DNA of 64,000 nucleotides from Astrothelium macrocarpum (Eukaryota; Ascomycota; Dothideomycetes; Trypetheliales; Trypetheliaceae): positions 1 through 64,000 of the forward strand of contig JAGEMR010000094.1 of the NCBI GenBank assembly GCA_021030915.1, in the 5' to 3' direction. The notes beneath the pieces are model-generated. The model was not told the DNA's origin. It worked only from the letters and a program-made list of their open reading frames with translations, and did not search any database. The stretch's first letter is position 1. Each line of letters starts with the position of its first letter. The position numbers and the translations under genes were made by a program. Shown one piece after another: positions 44,827 to 54,964 of the stretch.

Positions 44827-45955
44827 AATGCAAATGTGGAATTGAACATTTATAATAAGGCTAGAATAGCACAGAGTCTGGCTGACGACGAAGGCGAAAT
44901 TGGAGTGTCTATACTACCACCCTGCTCGGTGAATTGTATATAGAGAAAGTCATGATCCTAGGCATAGCCGCTAGAGGCCGCGCGATTTCCTTTGAAGAAG
45001 GTGCCCGATAGCTGGGATGAGCGAGCGTGTGGCTTTTTTTCGAACAGCAATTCATCAGACATTTGTTTTGGATTTCGGAGGCCCGAGGCCGCCAAACTGT
45101 GAGGAGACATTGCGCCGAACGGTAGGAAGTCTGAGGCAAGCCAAAAGCAAGATCACCACACGATAAAAGCTGGTCGGTGGTGCTAAAGGTCAAAGTTGAG
45201 ACCCAATACGTTTAGCTCATTGTTACTCGTGGGCGATCCTCGAGCAATGCCAAGACTCTAGCCTCGACGCGAATCACTTTTAAAGCGCGATAAAGAACCA
45301 ACATGCGGATGATTAGACGCTTCACTAGGAGTTCATCGGCTTCCAACGAACGTTGTGGCTCGCGCCGGTCCATGCAAGATCCGGCTAATCCACAAACATG
45401 ACTGCTTATCGAGACGTCGCTTGCAGCACCGATGGAGGATGGCGCATGCAGCGAATCTCATCTTATCTGCAGAGCCGTCTGTTCCAAATAGTCAAACCCC
45501 CGAGCCTCAGCTTACAGCACATGCTCTGATGCAATCCTGTCAGTTGTCCAATAGTGCTGCTTGTTTTTTCTGCAGCTGTCCAATTAATGGCAATTGCACC
45601 CCAACAAGACGCTCAACGGAGACGCTTCAACGGAGACGCGCCTCCGAAGATCTGCATTCAAGGCACACTTCAATTGAGATCAGCCACCACTTTCTGGTTG
45701 GCCGTCGAGACCGTGCCAAGGACAAATTGTGTTACATTCTTGCTGCGACAGGTGTTCGCTAGTACTAAGCTGGTATAATATAAAGCCGGAAATCCATCAT
45801 CATAACTACCGAGCGCCATACCGTAGCATGATGATGGCTGAAGCAATCTTGATCTGTGCAAATATGAAGTCTAGTGCCGTTTGATCAGTCTTCAATAAAT
45901 CTGCTCACACCCTATCACAAGTTGTCTGAAAGCGCAGTCCAGACCACGCACTCCT
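44827..45955. other. intergenic, no supported gene
   Basis: About 1.1 kb between the start of the rhodopsin-like gene and the 3' end of the CCCH gene. A 135-codon plus frame at 45355-45762 has no recognisable features. Confidence 0.55.
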
Positions 45956-47524
45956 CTAGAGCGGAGAATCATTGAGCTGCGCTCCGGCCGATTCCCCGCT
46001 TTCCTCTTCCTCGTCGTCTTCTTCATCCTCATTAATAGGATCTCCATTCCCGAGAAGATCGTCAGATCCACCACTGGGGAAGAGCCCTGTATCTGCAGGT
46101 ACCCATCTCGCCACCTTCAGATCCACGCTATGTGCTCTTGCAGGTAGTTTACACATTCCGGGTATGGCGCCTCCTCTACATTCTTTTTGACATACATGAC
46201 CCCTTGGACAATCCTTTTTACGACAAGCGCCTTGGTGCTTACATGGGTTGTTCCGGTTCATGATGCGAAGCGTTTCCAGCTGGTCCGGGGGTAAGGGGTT
46301 GTGATCGTATTGACAGCCAGCCACATCGCACCCGAAACCAAGGTGGTGATTGTTACAAACTTTGATTTTCGATGTACGTTCCTTCCACGTCTTAAGTTGT
46401 TCAGCCGTCAGAGTCCGATGATAGATGTCAAGTCGATAGTCGGAACTATTTACTGGTATAAGTCCAGGTTCGGGCGACGCCCAAGGTAGATATTTAGCAG
46501 CCTTTTCGTGCTGCGATTCAATATCCATTCGTGACCGGATATTGGGAGATGTTACAAGCCCATTGGGCAGGTTTTGGAGGGGATGGAAGTTCTTGCAATC
46601 CTTGCCATAGTTGCAACGACCTTGTAAGAAGAATTTACAGACTGGCGGCGAAGGCATCTCGGGACGAGCTGTAGTCATTGGAGTAGTGATTGGAGGTGTT
46701 GTTGGTGCTACCCTTGTACTCGTAGCGCCGTTGAAGATTGGGTCCGTGGGTGTGTTGCGGAAGATATTGCGAAATTCTCCGTATGGCTCTTGAATTTGTA
46801 GACCAAGCTGAGAAAAGCCAGGGTGAAATGATGGGCCTTTTAGGAGAGTAATGCGAGAACTTTGCTCAATTCGTCCGCAATGCGGCTGCAACAGATTAAT
46901 ATATCCGACATCGTGACATCCTGCAAAATAGATATGTTTGCACTGAACATTAGCAATAGCGGATTCGAACTTTGCTTTAATCTTGAAATCAGCCCCTTCT
47001 TTAAGCTCTCCTGCGTCGACATAATCAAAGTGTCCACGACCTCGCGTAAAGCCGGTTGCGAAAGTTGCCAAAGATCTGCTATGCTGTCCAATTAGACCTT
47101 GTCGGGCAAGTGTTTTTGATAAGCCCGCAACATTAGCATATACCAGAGCCTCTATACGACATCTCTCCAAGCCGCGAGTTCGCAAGTCGTTTCTAATTGC
47201 ATTGTCCAGTACGTCTGCTGCTTTCAAGCCGCCTTCTTCGGTACACTTTCGATGCCCTTCAACATAGATGCTGATGAATTCATCTGCAAACACGTATCCA
47301 TCCCCATCAATTAGGACAAGGACATACGAATCCCGATCTTGACCCTTTGCTTGGTTTTTGTAGTATTCCCTCCGGTCACGTTCTTCTTCGAGATCGCTGA
47401 GTAGTCTTTTATGATCTTGCAATAACTTTCCATATTTATCGATGACCTCGCCGACGAGAATGTGGTGTTGCTTGATTTCTGCCAGCTGCGAAGCCGATTG
47501 CTCGAGCTCCCGTGCATCCGGCAT
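45956..47524 (-). CDS. NYN-like domain plus CCCH zinc finger protein
   Basis: Single exon, 522 residues from the ATG at 47524; only a TTG lies further upstream in frame. An N-terminal coiled coil (about 5-60) precedes a domain (about 65-245) with YVLVLIDGDGYVF, LKEGADFKIKAKFESAI and HIYFAGCHDVGYINLL. These acidic positions match the pattern of PIN/NYN nucleases. Three CCCH fingers follow: C-x7-C-x5-C-x3-H (CKFFLQGRCNYGKDCKNFH), C-x8-C-x4-C-x3-H (CNNHHLGFGCDVAGCQYDH) and C-x5-C-x4-C-x3-H (CKHQGACRKKDCPRGH). The tail is acidic. The fingers suggest RNA binding, so the whole resembles a fungal analogue of Regnase-type RNases. That function is inference; the fingers are seen. Confidence 0.8.
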   Translation of the reverse strand: MPDARELEQSASQLAEIKQHHILVGEVIDKYGKLLQDHKRLLSDLEEERDRREYYKNQAKGQDRDSYVLVLIDGDGYVFADEFISIYVEGHRKCTEEGGLKAADVLDNAIRNDLRTRGLERCRIEALVYANVAGLSKTLARQGLIGQHSRSLATFATGFTRGRGHFDYVDAGELKEGADFKIKAKFESAIANVQCKHIYFAGCHDVGYINLLQPHCGRIEQSSRITLLKGPSFHPGFSQLGLQIQEPYGEFRNIFRNTPTDPIFNGATSTRVAPTTPPITTPMTTARPEMPSPPVCKFFLQGRCNYGKDCKNFHPLQNLPNGLVTSPNIRSRMDIESQHEKAAKYLPWASPEPGLIPVNSSDYRLDIYHRTLTAEQLKTWKERTSKIKVCNNHHLGFGCDVAGCQYDHNPLPPDQLETLRIMNRNNPCKHQGACRKKDCPRGHVCQKECRGGAIPGMCKLPARAHSVDLKVARWVPADTGLFPSGGSDDLLGNGDPINEDEEDDEEEESGESAGAQLNDSPL

Positions 47525-50206
47525 GATCTTCTCAGTCAATGATGAGGATTAAGGGAGGAATGTCGCATAACTCAGAAAGACTTGGATGTCGATTATCGCG
47601 CGTAGATGTAATGTATTAAATGTGCTTGTTCTGATGAAAAGTAGTGTCACTGGCTTGATGCGTAAGGGAGGGACAAACAAAGAGCATGAACTTCGTGATT
47701 GCAAACATGCTCTTGGGCGTCATAAGATCAAGACGCAGCTTTGCCAATTAACATGCCCAGGTCTGGCTTTTCACGTGTCACTGGCTAGTATAATCACACA
47801 TCATCACCAGGGCAGTGAATAAAAAAAAAGTTGCATCAGCGAAGTGTGGATGAAATTCTCAAACAAGTCCCTGCATTATCTGACAATGATCCCTGCAACC
47901 TGACACTGCAAGCGGGATAACGTTATTCGGAAAAAGAAATGTCCGGTTTGCATTCCAAGCAAACACGATGTACCAATCAATGCTTATGGAGCATTATGAA
48001 CGCCAATTTCTAGGCTTAGGTGCTACCAAAATTATACGTTCTCTGATTCCGATTAATACTAGTAGCCAGAGATATCTAAGCATGCAAAGTATGAGGCACG
48101 GCATAGTAGCCTAGCCTGTGCTGCTACCTACACCTTGGTCGCTACAGCATAGAATTAAGAAGCATGAGAAATCCCTGAACAATGAGCTCATTGCCAGCTA
48201 TCAGATCAAGCGCAAGCCAATTTCTTGCACAAGAGATATGACTATATAAGTGTACATATGAAAGGAGTGACATTTGACGCTGTCAAGATACCAAGAGGTC
48301 TTCAGATAGGGCATGCAGTATGATTCGTAGGCTCTGGTGCAGCAAGAACACCTCAACTTCAATTACTTAGCGCAACAGAATCGACCGTTATTATGCTCGA
48401 CAACATTAGAGAGCTCCCGCTAGGGTAAGTGCTCTATAGATAATGATTCCGGGATACAGAATTCAGCATGGTACTCGGATATTAGCCGGATCATCCAAAT
48501 GGAACCATTTTAGCCGCGTTTGTGATGCCGGAATGGCCGAATTTATGTCTAAGTGACAGGTAAACGACTAGAGAAATCGACTAGATGAGGAATCTTTGCT
48601 GTATAAGATATCGACCCTCGATGCATATAGAAATCCATGAAAAGGTCGATACGAATAGCCCTGTAGCCCTGAAAAAGGATGGGAATGAATGAGATCTACT
48701 CGCCCCAGATCGAATCTATGAAAAGCGAGTAGATCGGCTTCGTGCGAGCCCACGGTGAAGCGGAAAGGATGGAACGTCAAACAACCATCCTCTCCACACA
48801 GCCCCCGGCGTTCCTGGGGAGAAGTAAGTGCAGTAATAAGTAGGGACATCATGCATGATCTCGACGATTGTGGTTAGAGGAGCGAGCTCGGCATGAGCAT
48901 GTCTTTGCCTTGTTCGGATTCGCCGCGAACGCCACCATATCTCAGAGAGCTATGTTCTTGAATAGACTTAGGTCGTGGGTTCGTTTGGCTTCTTTTCGAA
49001 TGGATGTAAGAGCCTGTCTCCCATTGATGGTCATCCCAACTTGATGATCTCGGTTTCATAAATCACTTCGGGTAAGGAAACGAAGTCTCTTCGCATATTC
49101 GATGGGAGGTATATATGTCGGCAATGCAGATGAGGAACAGCATTCTGTATATACTTCAACCAGTAATAGGCCGCAGAACATACAAAAAACCCATGAAATG
49201 ACCGACGCAAGGCTTGGAGAGCGTTGCCTTCAAATTCGACGAGCCGACTGCTCGGGCCGACTGCTCGAAACAACTGCGAAGTGTTTCAACAGGTCGTCTG
49301 AGGCTGAGGGAAGAACATGAACTTAGAAGGAACCAAGGCTTCGAAGGTTTCTCCTCCAGATTGGGTCGTGAAAGATGAAACAGCACGCTCCTTCCAAACT
49401 AGGGAAGTGTTAGTCCAAGTAGTTCGGGATATAGCCGACCAAATGCCACGAGGCTAGGCAGTTCCGGATGAGACGCATCTAAATTTAGGGAATGCGGGTC
49501 ATTTCACGACTTGTAAAGAGGGCAACCCGATGGCCGAAAGTTCATCGTCTGTCGTCTTTCAGTTCTGCGTACTGCATTCTGTCCTTGGGAAGGGTTTCAA
49601 ATTGCAGGAAGAGGACTCCTGATCCGTCGGGCCATTTTTGCCATTCCCTGACTCCTCCGCCAGCCACTGAAGGAGTCTCCAAAGACGGCTCCATCACTTT
49701 CAAAGTTGTTGCCGTATCCATCCGCCATCAGTTGCAGTACGACGAGTCGTCGCGCCACAGTACCATAGGTTGTACCATTCTAAGCTGACTTGGATCTGCT
49801 GACATGGCATGGGGCCGAGATGGACATTACGTTAAGGTTATTTTATGGAAACCTGGCTTAGCCTCAATCTAGTCCAGCCACAGGATGACGTTTGGGGCAC
49901 AGTGGCATGTAAGGTTGATTCTGGCACCGTTAGTCTTCGTAGTAGTCACCACAGTGAGATTTGATAACGTCGCATTGCACTGAGGCACAGTCGTGATTAT
50001 TCATTTTGCTACTACATTCACTGAGCGCACCATCTTCCGTCGCATGTGCACACGGAACTTCCGCCACCCACGGGATCCTACCATCCGTCCGGCAATTCAC
50101 GATCCCTGGTGCAGTACACCCAATTTCCACGCCGATTCTGTCCTCCAAATTCAAACCTTCATTACGCGCTGTTCATACTCCATCATTGAGAGATTCGGCG
50201 TGCATC
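47525..50206. other. long divergent intergenic region
   Basis: About 2.7 kb between the CCCH gene and the DUF7053 gene. Overlapping minus-strand frames in different phases occupy 48568-49386, which could be a decayed gene, but no domain can be read. The plus frame opening at 50006 is the in-frame upstream extension of the DUF7053 gene and is likely leader. Confidence 0.45.
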
Positions 50207-51289
50207 ATGTCGAAACGAACCGTCGTAACCAACATAACTGCGCTGCCGGCCGGCATTACTAGGGAGACTGTTGTAGAGACTCTTCACGATCACCTCGAGA
50301 TGATTGACCTCAATCCTCTCGTAATCAAACGCTTCCAATGCAAACCCCCTAATTTCGCCAGCGCCGAAGAATACCATTGCATCTGGTATCAGCTTACCGA
50401 CAAAGTCCAATACCTCCCAGGAGGTCTCGCAAAAGGAAATGTCACTTACCACGCCTGCTTCCACGACCTCGGCAACGGCCTCCAAACCCATGTCTACGCT
50501 CCTCTCGGCCTCGACATCAAAGAGAAATGGACCGTTGGCGGCAGCCTCCCCGGCGAACCACGCGAACCCGTCGAAATGGGCCTCGGCGCGCCCAAAGAAG
50601 GCCTCTACCTCCGCGAAGACATCGACATGCGCTCCAACTTCATGACGACCGGCTTCGTCAAGCGCACGCTGAAGAAGGCGCACGAGAAGCTCGTGGCGCG
50701 CATGATCGAGCGCGCGCACCTCGTGGAGAACAAAAACTACAACGCCAAGCTGCGCAGCTCGTCGGGCTCCACCTACTCTGCGAGCGTCAGCGACGGCGGC
50801 TACGGTAACCGGCCCGTCAGCGACGCGGGGTGCTGGGGGAACCGGCCGTTCAGCGACGGCTCGATGGCGCCGCCGTCGCTGTCGCGCGGCTCGGACGACG
50901 ACACGGTCAGCACGGCCAGCGGCCCGACGGCATCGTGGGGTGGGAGCCCGCGGATAGCGTATCAACACCAGAGCTTCGATGGCAAGGCGTTGGGGATAGC
51001 GCATCATCAGAGCTTTGATGGGAAGGCGGCGGCGATGGCACATCACCAGAGCTTTGATGGCAGGACGGCGGCGATGAGTCCGACGTGGAACAACTACGAG
51101 CAGGGGTGTCAGGGTGGGAATCAGTATCGATGGAATCGTCAGTCCATCGATCCAACATATCAGATGTATCATCCTTCGATAGCGGAGCTGCAGGCACAGG
51201 AGTATAAGGCGCCTCGGGTCACGAACCCAGATACGTATGTACGTGATAAGGGCTTCGCGGAGGAAAGACCTGCGGAGTTAGAGGGATAG
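50207..51289 (+). CDS. DUF7053 protein with 13-residue repeats
   Basis: Single exon, 360 residues from the ATG at 50207 (MSKRTVVTNITALPAGIT). The frame opens 67 codons earlier, but the domain begins exactly at this methionine. Residues 1-160 form the conserved domain: TRETVVETLHDHLEMIDLNP, EEYHCIWYQLTDKVQYLPGG, VTYHACFHDLGNGLQTHVYA and a membrane-less end LVARMIERAHLVENKNYNAK. The C-terminal half is low complexity and has three copies of a repeat containing HHQSFDGKAAAMA. The family is found across ascomycetes without known function; the fold resembles lipid-binding START-like domains only by guess. Confidence 0.82.
   Translation: MSKRTVVTNITALPAGITRETVVETLHDHLEMIDLNPLVIKRFQCKPPNFASAEEYHCIWYQLTDKVQYLPGGLAKGNVTYHACFHDLGNGLQTHVYAPLGLDIKEKWTVGGSLPGEPREPVEMGLGAPKEGLYLREDIDMRSNFMTTGFVKRTLKKAHEKLVARMIERAHLVENKNYNAKLRSSSGSTYSASVSDGGYGNRPVSDAGCWGNRPFSDGSMAPPSLSRGSDDDTVSTASGPTASWGGSPRIAYQHQSFDGKALGIAHHQSFDGKAAAMAHHQSFDGRTAAMSPTWNNYEQGCQGGNQYRWNRQSIDPTYQMYHPSIAELQAQEYKAPRVTNPDTYVRDKGFAEERPAELEG
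50955..51075 (+). repeat. 39-bp coding tandem repeat, three units
   Basis: Encodes three versions of A(Y/H)HQSFDG(K/R)xxxM in tandem within the DUF7053 gene, each about 39 bp long. Confidence 0.7.
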
Positions 51290-51437
51290 GGACTCTTTCT
51301 TTTCGAAAATTAATCTGTAAAGGCGTTTAGATGCGCCGCTTGGAGGAACCTTGGGGTCAGGCCTTACTAGCCTTTATTGTGTATGAGATATCCTTTTTCA
51401 GTTTTGACATACTTATTTCGATATACTATCCTGAATG

Positions 51438-53254
51438 TTATTCTTCTAAATCCTTTACTTCCTCTGTTGTATAAAATTTGCTGGATTCCTCTTCTGCAAT
51501 AACTTTGAGGCCTGTTTGCCGGATCAGCGTCCCATCTTCTGCATGTATTTCTTCTCCTTCCATCTGCTCCCAACCCAGTTCCATCTCTTTGACAAGTTTC
51601 TGATTCTGTGTGGGCCAGAATATACACAATACCCAGTATACCACGAATGAGACAGTGAAACTAAGCATCCATCCCAAATGACCCAAATCCGTTGCTGAAG
51701 CCGACACTTTCGCACCCAGCGACCCCACAAACCCTGGAAACGGAAGTGCAATTCCCGCGATGTAAGCGATCAATGCTTGAAGGTTCCAACCCCAGTCATA
51801 ATAATAATGCCTGTTATTACTAGTCCCGTCATAACAATGCCCAACAAACACATTTCCCCTAGTCAATAACCAATACTCGCAAACCATGATTGCGACTACG
51901 CTTGCCATAAACAGCCCATAGCCACTCAGAAACGTGGTGAACGTATCCGCACTTTTAAGAATCTTCCACGGGCAGATGGCGAATGCCAGAAATTCGACCA
52001 GGAACTGGCCACGTGGGATTGTGATGTATCGCGGGAACAACATGCTACTATCAGCACCGAAGGGTATCATGTTCGCCGCAATGTTAGTCCCGAGTATTGA
52101 AACCATCCAGCAAAAAGCGCAAAGAAAGATGGCGGTCCGTGTACCTGCTGACCAGTATCTCTCCATAATGGCGGTCAAAAGATCCCACTGATTCCATAGT
52201 TGAAGGCCCCAAGAATTGTTAATTGCAGCCGTGGACAAAATGCCCAGCGACGCCGAGAGCGTAATGGCGAGAGGGTTGACAATCAAGTTCGTATACATGG
52301 GCCCGGATCTAGTCTTGCTCCAACGGGCAATATCGGGCTGGTTTGTGATGAGTGTCGCTGTGTTGCCCATGCCGCTATTGATTGCGTATACAAAGAACCA
52401 GCCCCAAACACTTTTAGTAGAACCATTGGAGTTGAGAGTATGAAGGGAACCTAATTGGCCTTTGGTGTTTGCCATGCAAAAGATAAATAAGCCCCAGGTG
52501 GCGGGGAGCATGATGATGGCTTTGAACCAGAAGAACTTCCGTAGCTGGTAAGGGCGAAAGGCGCAGAATGGGAAGAGGACACACCAGAACAAGAAGAAGG
52601 CGAGCATCCCGGCCGAGGTGATGCCTACGGATTCCGGGATGTGGTTGGGAATGTCAGTGTAGTTATGACCAAAGACCGCCTGAAGGGCATTTGCCATCAA
52701 AGAAGCACCCGAGTACACTGTGATGCTATTAGTATCGAGATAGGATTGTCTGTTCATATCTTTTCTGACTTACGCTGCACACTATACCAAATAATCGCCA
52801 GAGCGGCCCTCGCTGTTACAAAGTAGTAGGATCCCCACATGCCAAAGACTGACCGCGCTACAATGGGATATCCAATGTGATACACGCTCGCACATCGCGA
52901 ATTGAAAAGCATGGCCAAGGAGGAAATGAATTGGGAGAGAAAGATGACGAGGATAGCTTGCCACCAGTTCAAACCGATGCCAATCATCGTACTACCCAAA
53001 GTCCAATTCCCGAACGACACGGAGAAATAGAAGGTGCAATAGTTCCACCATCGCCATGTTCGCTTCTCAGGTGGCGTCGGGTCAAGATCCTCGTTGCTCC
53101 AGGACGATCTGTCTCCTGGATGGCCATGCTTGTCAAGCTCTGTGTCGTCTGTTCGGATGAAGGCTAAGAACGATTGCCGACTGGTGAAGGCATGGGAGAG
53201 AGCCTTCCGTCTTTGCTCCAAATTGTTGGCCATACTCCCAGTTGGTCGAACCAT
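51438..53254 (-). CDS. NCS1-family nucleobase/allantoin permease
   Basis: Two exons, 53254-52774 and 52717-51438, give 586 residues; the intron is 56 bp. A second methionine (MANNLEQ, 53233) could be the true start. Twelve helices are visible. Typical blocks are RTWRWWNYCTFYFSVSFGNW, GLNWWQAILVIFLSQFISSL, YPIVARSVFGMWGSYYFV, GNTATLITNQPDIARWSKT and FGADSSMLFPRYITIPRGQF. NCS1 carriers bring in uracil, uridine, allantoin, thiamine precursors or related compounds with protons or sodium at the plasma membrane. The substrate is not decidable by eye. The C-terminus is short and acidic (TTEEVKDLEE). It converges on the DUF7053 gene with only 148 bp between. Confidence 0.88.
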
Positions 53255-53763
53255 CGAGTCGGTGTGAACTACGAGGACAACGCCGTTAAAACAATGAAGA
53301 AAGAAGGTTCTGCAGATACATGAAGACGCTTATCGTTATCTGACCCTGAAAAATCATTGGCAAAATGTAATGCAGAGTCCCGTCGTGCGCAGTTCAAAGC
53401 TCAGCGGCGATTGATAAGAAATGGGCGAATTTTCCGCATGTTGTTCCGTGCCCTTAACCCTGGTCTTGTAGAATGGCCATCTCATGCTGACCAGGGGGGG
53501 GTTTTTTCTTCAGCACCTGCAGACTGCAGGCGGCATTCTTACGGGCAGGTTCGAGAGCTTAGAAGATGGCCTGGCCGTTCTTTTTGCCGGCCTTGTCGGC
53601 TTCTGGAAGGTTGTGGATTGGGGCTCCGACGCTAGTAAAGACGCCGGAGTGGCGATCTAGTCCATTTAGGGCCTCGGCTTTGTGGGGTAAAGTTTAGGCC
53701 CGTAAAGCTCGAAAAGATAACTTTGTGATATAGATTTCACTCACGTGTTCTATGAAATCCTTT
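53255..53763. other. intergenic, nothing recognised
   Basis: Upstream region of the NCS1 gene. A run of nine or so G beside a T run and a CTGCAGACTGCAG palindrome sit near 53495-53530. Confidence 0.5.
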
Positions 53764-54410
53764 TCAATTACATTCGTATAGCTTCTCAGTCCTACTCGCT
53801 TCATATATTGTCTGCTGGGTGTTCGCTACCTTCTCAGTGCTCTTCTCCTGATTGCCCAAGACGCTGCGAATTTCCCTCCTCGTATTCGACAATCCTGACT
53901 GTACTTTGTCAATGGAATTTTCGACATCTGCAAAGTCTTTTTCCCAAGCGGCATCACTCTTTATCTTGTTCGCATGCTTTTCTTTAGTTCGAAGAGTACT
54001 CACTTGCTCTAGTCCAGACGGGCCTTTCCGTTCAACTGTTGTCAAGACGTGTTTTTGCTCGACTATTGTGTATCAGCTCCGTCCCATGCCGGTAACTCCA
54101 TAAGGTCAACGCGTTAATGACGAGACCAACCGTATCAGCTCACCTCCATCATTGTCTTCGTATCTAAATACTAGCTCGAACCCTTGTGTACGAGGGATCA
54201 TGGTATCCCATGATGCCTCTGCATGCCTAGCCTCCTCTTCGTGCTTCCAAAATGCCGTCATTCTTTGATATGCTTGCGGATACTCGAGGTAGAGCTGGAA
54301 CCACTAGAGGTTTTCAACATTAAGTTGTGGCTTGAGACGTCAGGGACCCGACTACCCACCATTTCCTTTACTTTTTCACGTAATCGTTGTGCTGGGGAAT
54401 CGGCGGCCAT
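53764..54410 (-). CDS. small hypothetical coiled-coil protein
   Basis: Three exons, 54410-54360, 54303-54144 and 54062-53764, give 169 residues; the introns are 56 and 81 bp. The model begins MAADSPAQRLREKVKEM, then WFQLYLEYPQAYQRMTAFWK and WDTMIPRTQGFELVFRYED, and ends in a helical charged stretch (ENSIDKVQSGLSNTRREIRS) that is a likely coiled coil. A GTGAGT near 54003 could start another intron, but the read-through sequence looks coding. No family recognised; an orphan or lineage-specific gene. Confidence 0.55.
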
Positions 54411-54964
54411 TTTTGCCGTTTGAGGAAATCTGCTCTTGTTTCGGCCAGTTTCGACCCCATCAAGTAATTTTACGTGCCGATTAGCGGGTATCACAAACAA
54501 TATACATTTAAAATAATCACGCACAGACGGAATTTGGCGCATGTACGTTATCTCTCTAAACTGCTCGATATAAGCTAAACAAAATCCAATAGGCTCGACA
54601 AAACAGTACCACGCCTAAGCTGCGCCGGTACCTTGGACCCGCGTAGGTATCGCTTAAACGATGCTTGTGGCCGTTAAGTACCACGAAAGCACCATATAAA
54701 TACCACACAAGTACCACATAAGCACCACATAAGTATCACATAATACCACATAAATATTATATGAGCACTGTCTGAGCACTGTCTGAGCACCGTCGGACCG
54801 TTACCTACGCTAATCTTCAGCTTCTCTTATTCTCAAAAAAGAGCTCCTCTTGCTCTGCACACGGCTAGATGAGCTTCTTTAATAAGATGTCTACAGTGTT
54901 TGCTCGTTTTTCTTCTTATTAAAAAGACGATATTTTCTTTCCGCCTTCTTTCAGCATCTTCACC
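54411..54964. promoter_or_regulatory. divergent upstream region with tandem array
   Basis: 554 bp between the small coiled-coil gene and the amine oxidase gene. Its centre is the 11-bp array described separately; the remainder has TTCTTATTAAAAAGACG near the oxidase start. Confidence 0.5.
54678..54797. repeat. 11-bp tandem array (RTACCACATAA type)
   Basis: About eleven diverged units of roughly 11 bp, such as GTACCACATAA, GCACCACATAA, GTATCACATAA and, at the right end, three GCACTGTCTGA-type units. The unit length is close to one helical turn. It lies about 170 bp upstream of the oxidase ATG. Confidence 0.75.

Noticed and set aside
50183..51172. 329-codon minus-strand frame
   Set aside because: Antisense to the DUF7053 gene, whose plus-strand sequence has the conserved domain.
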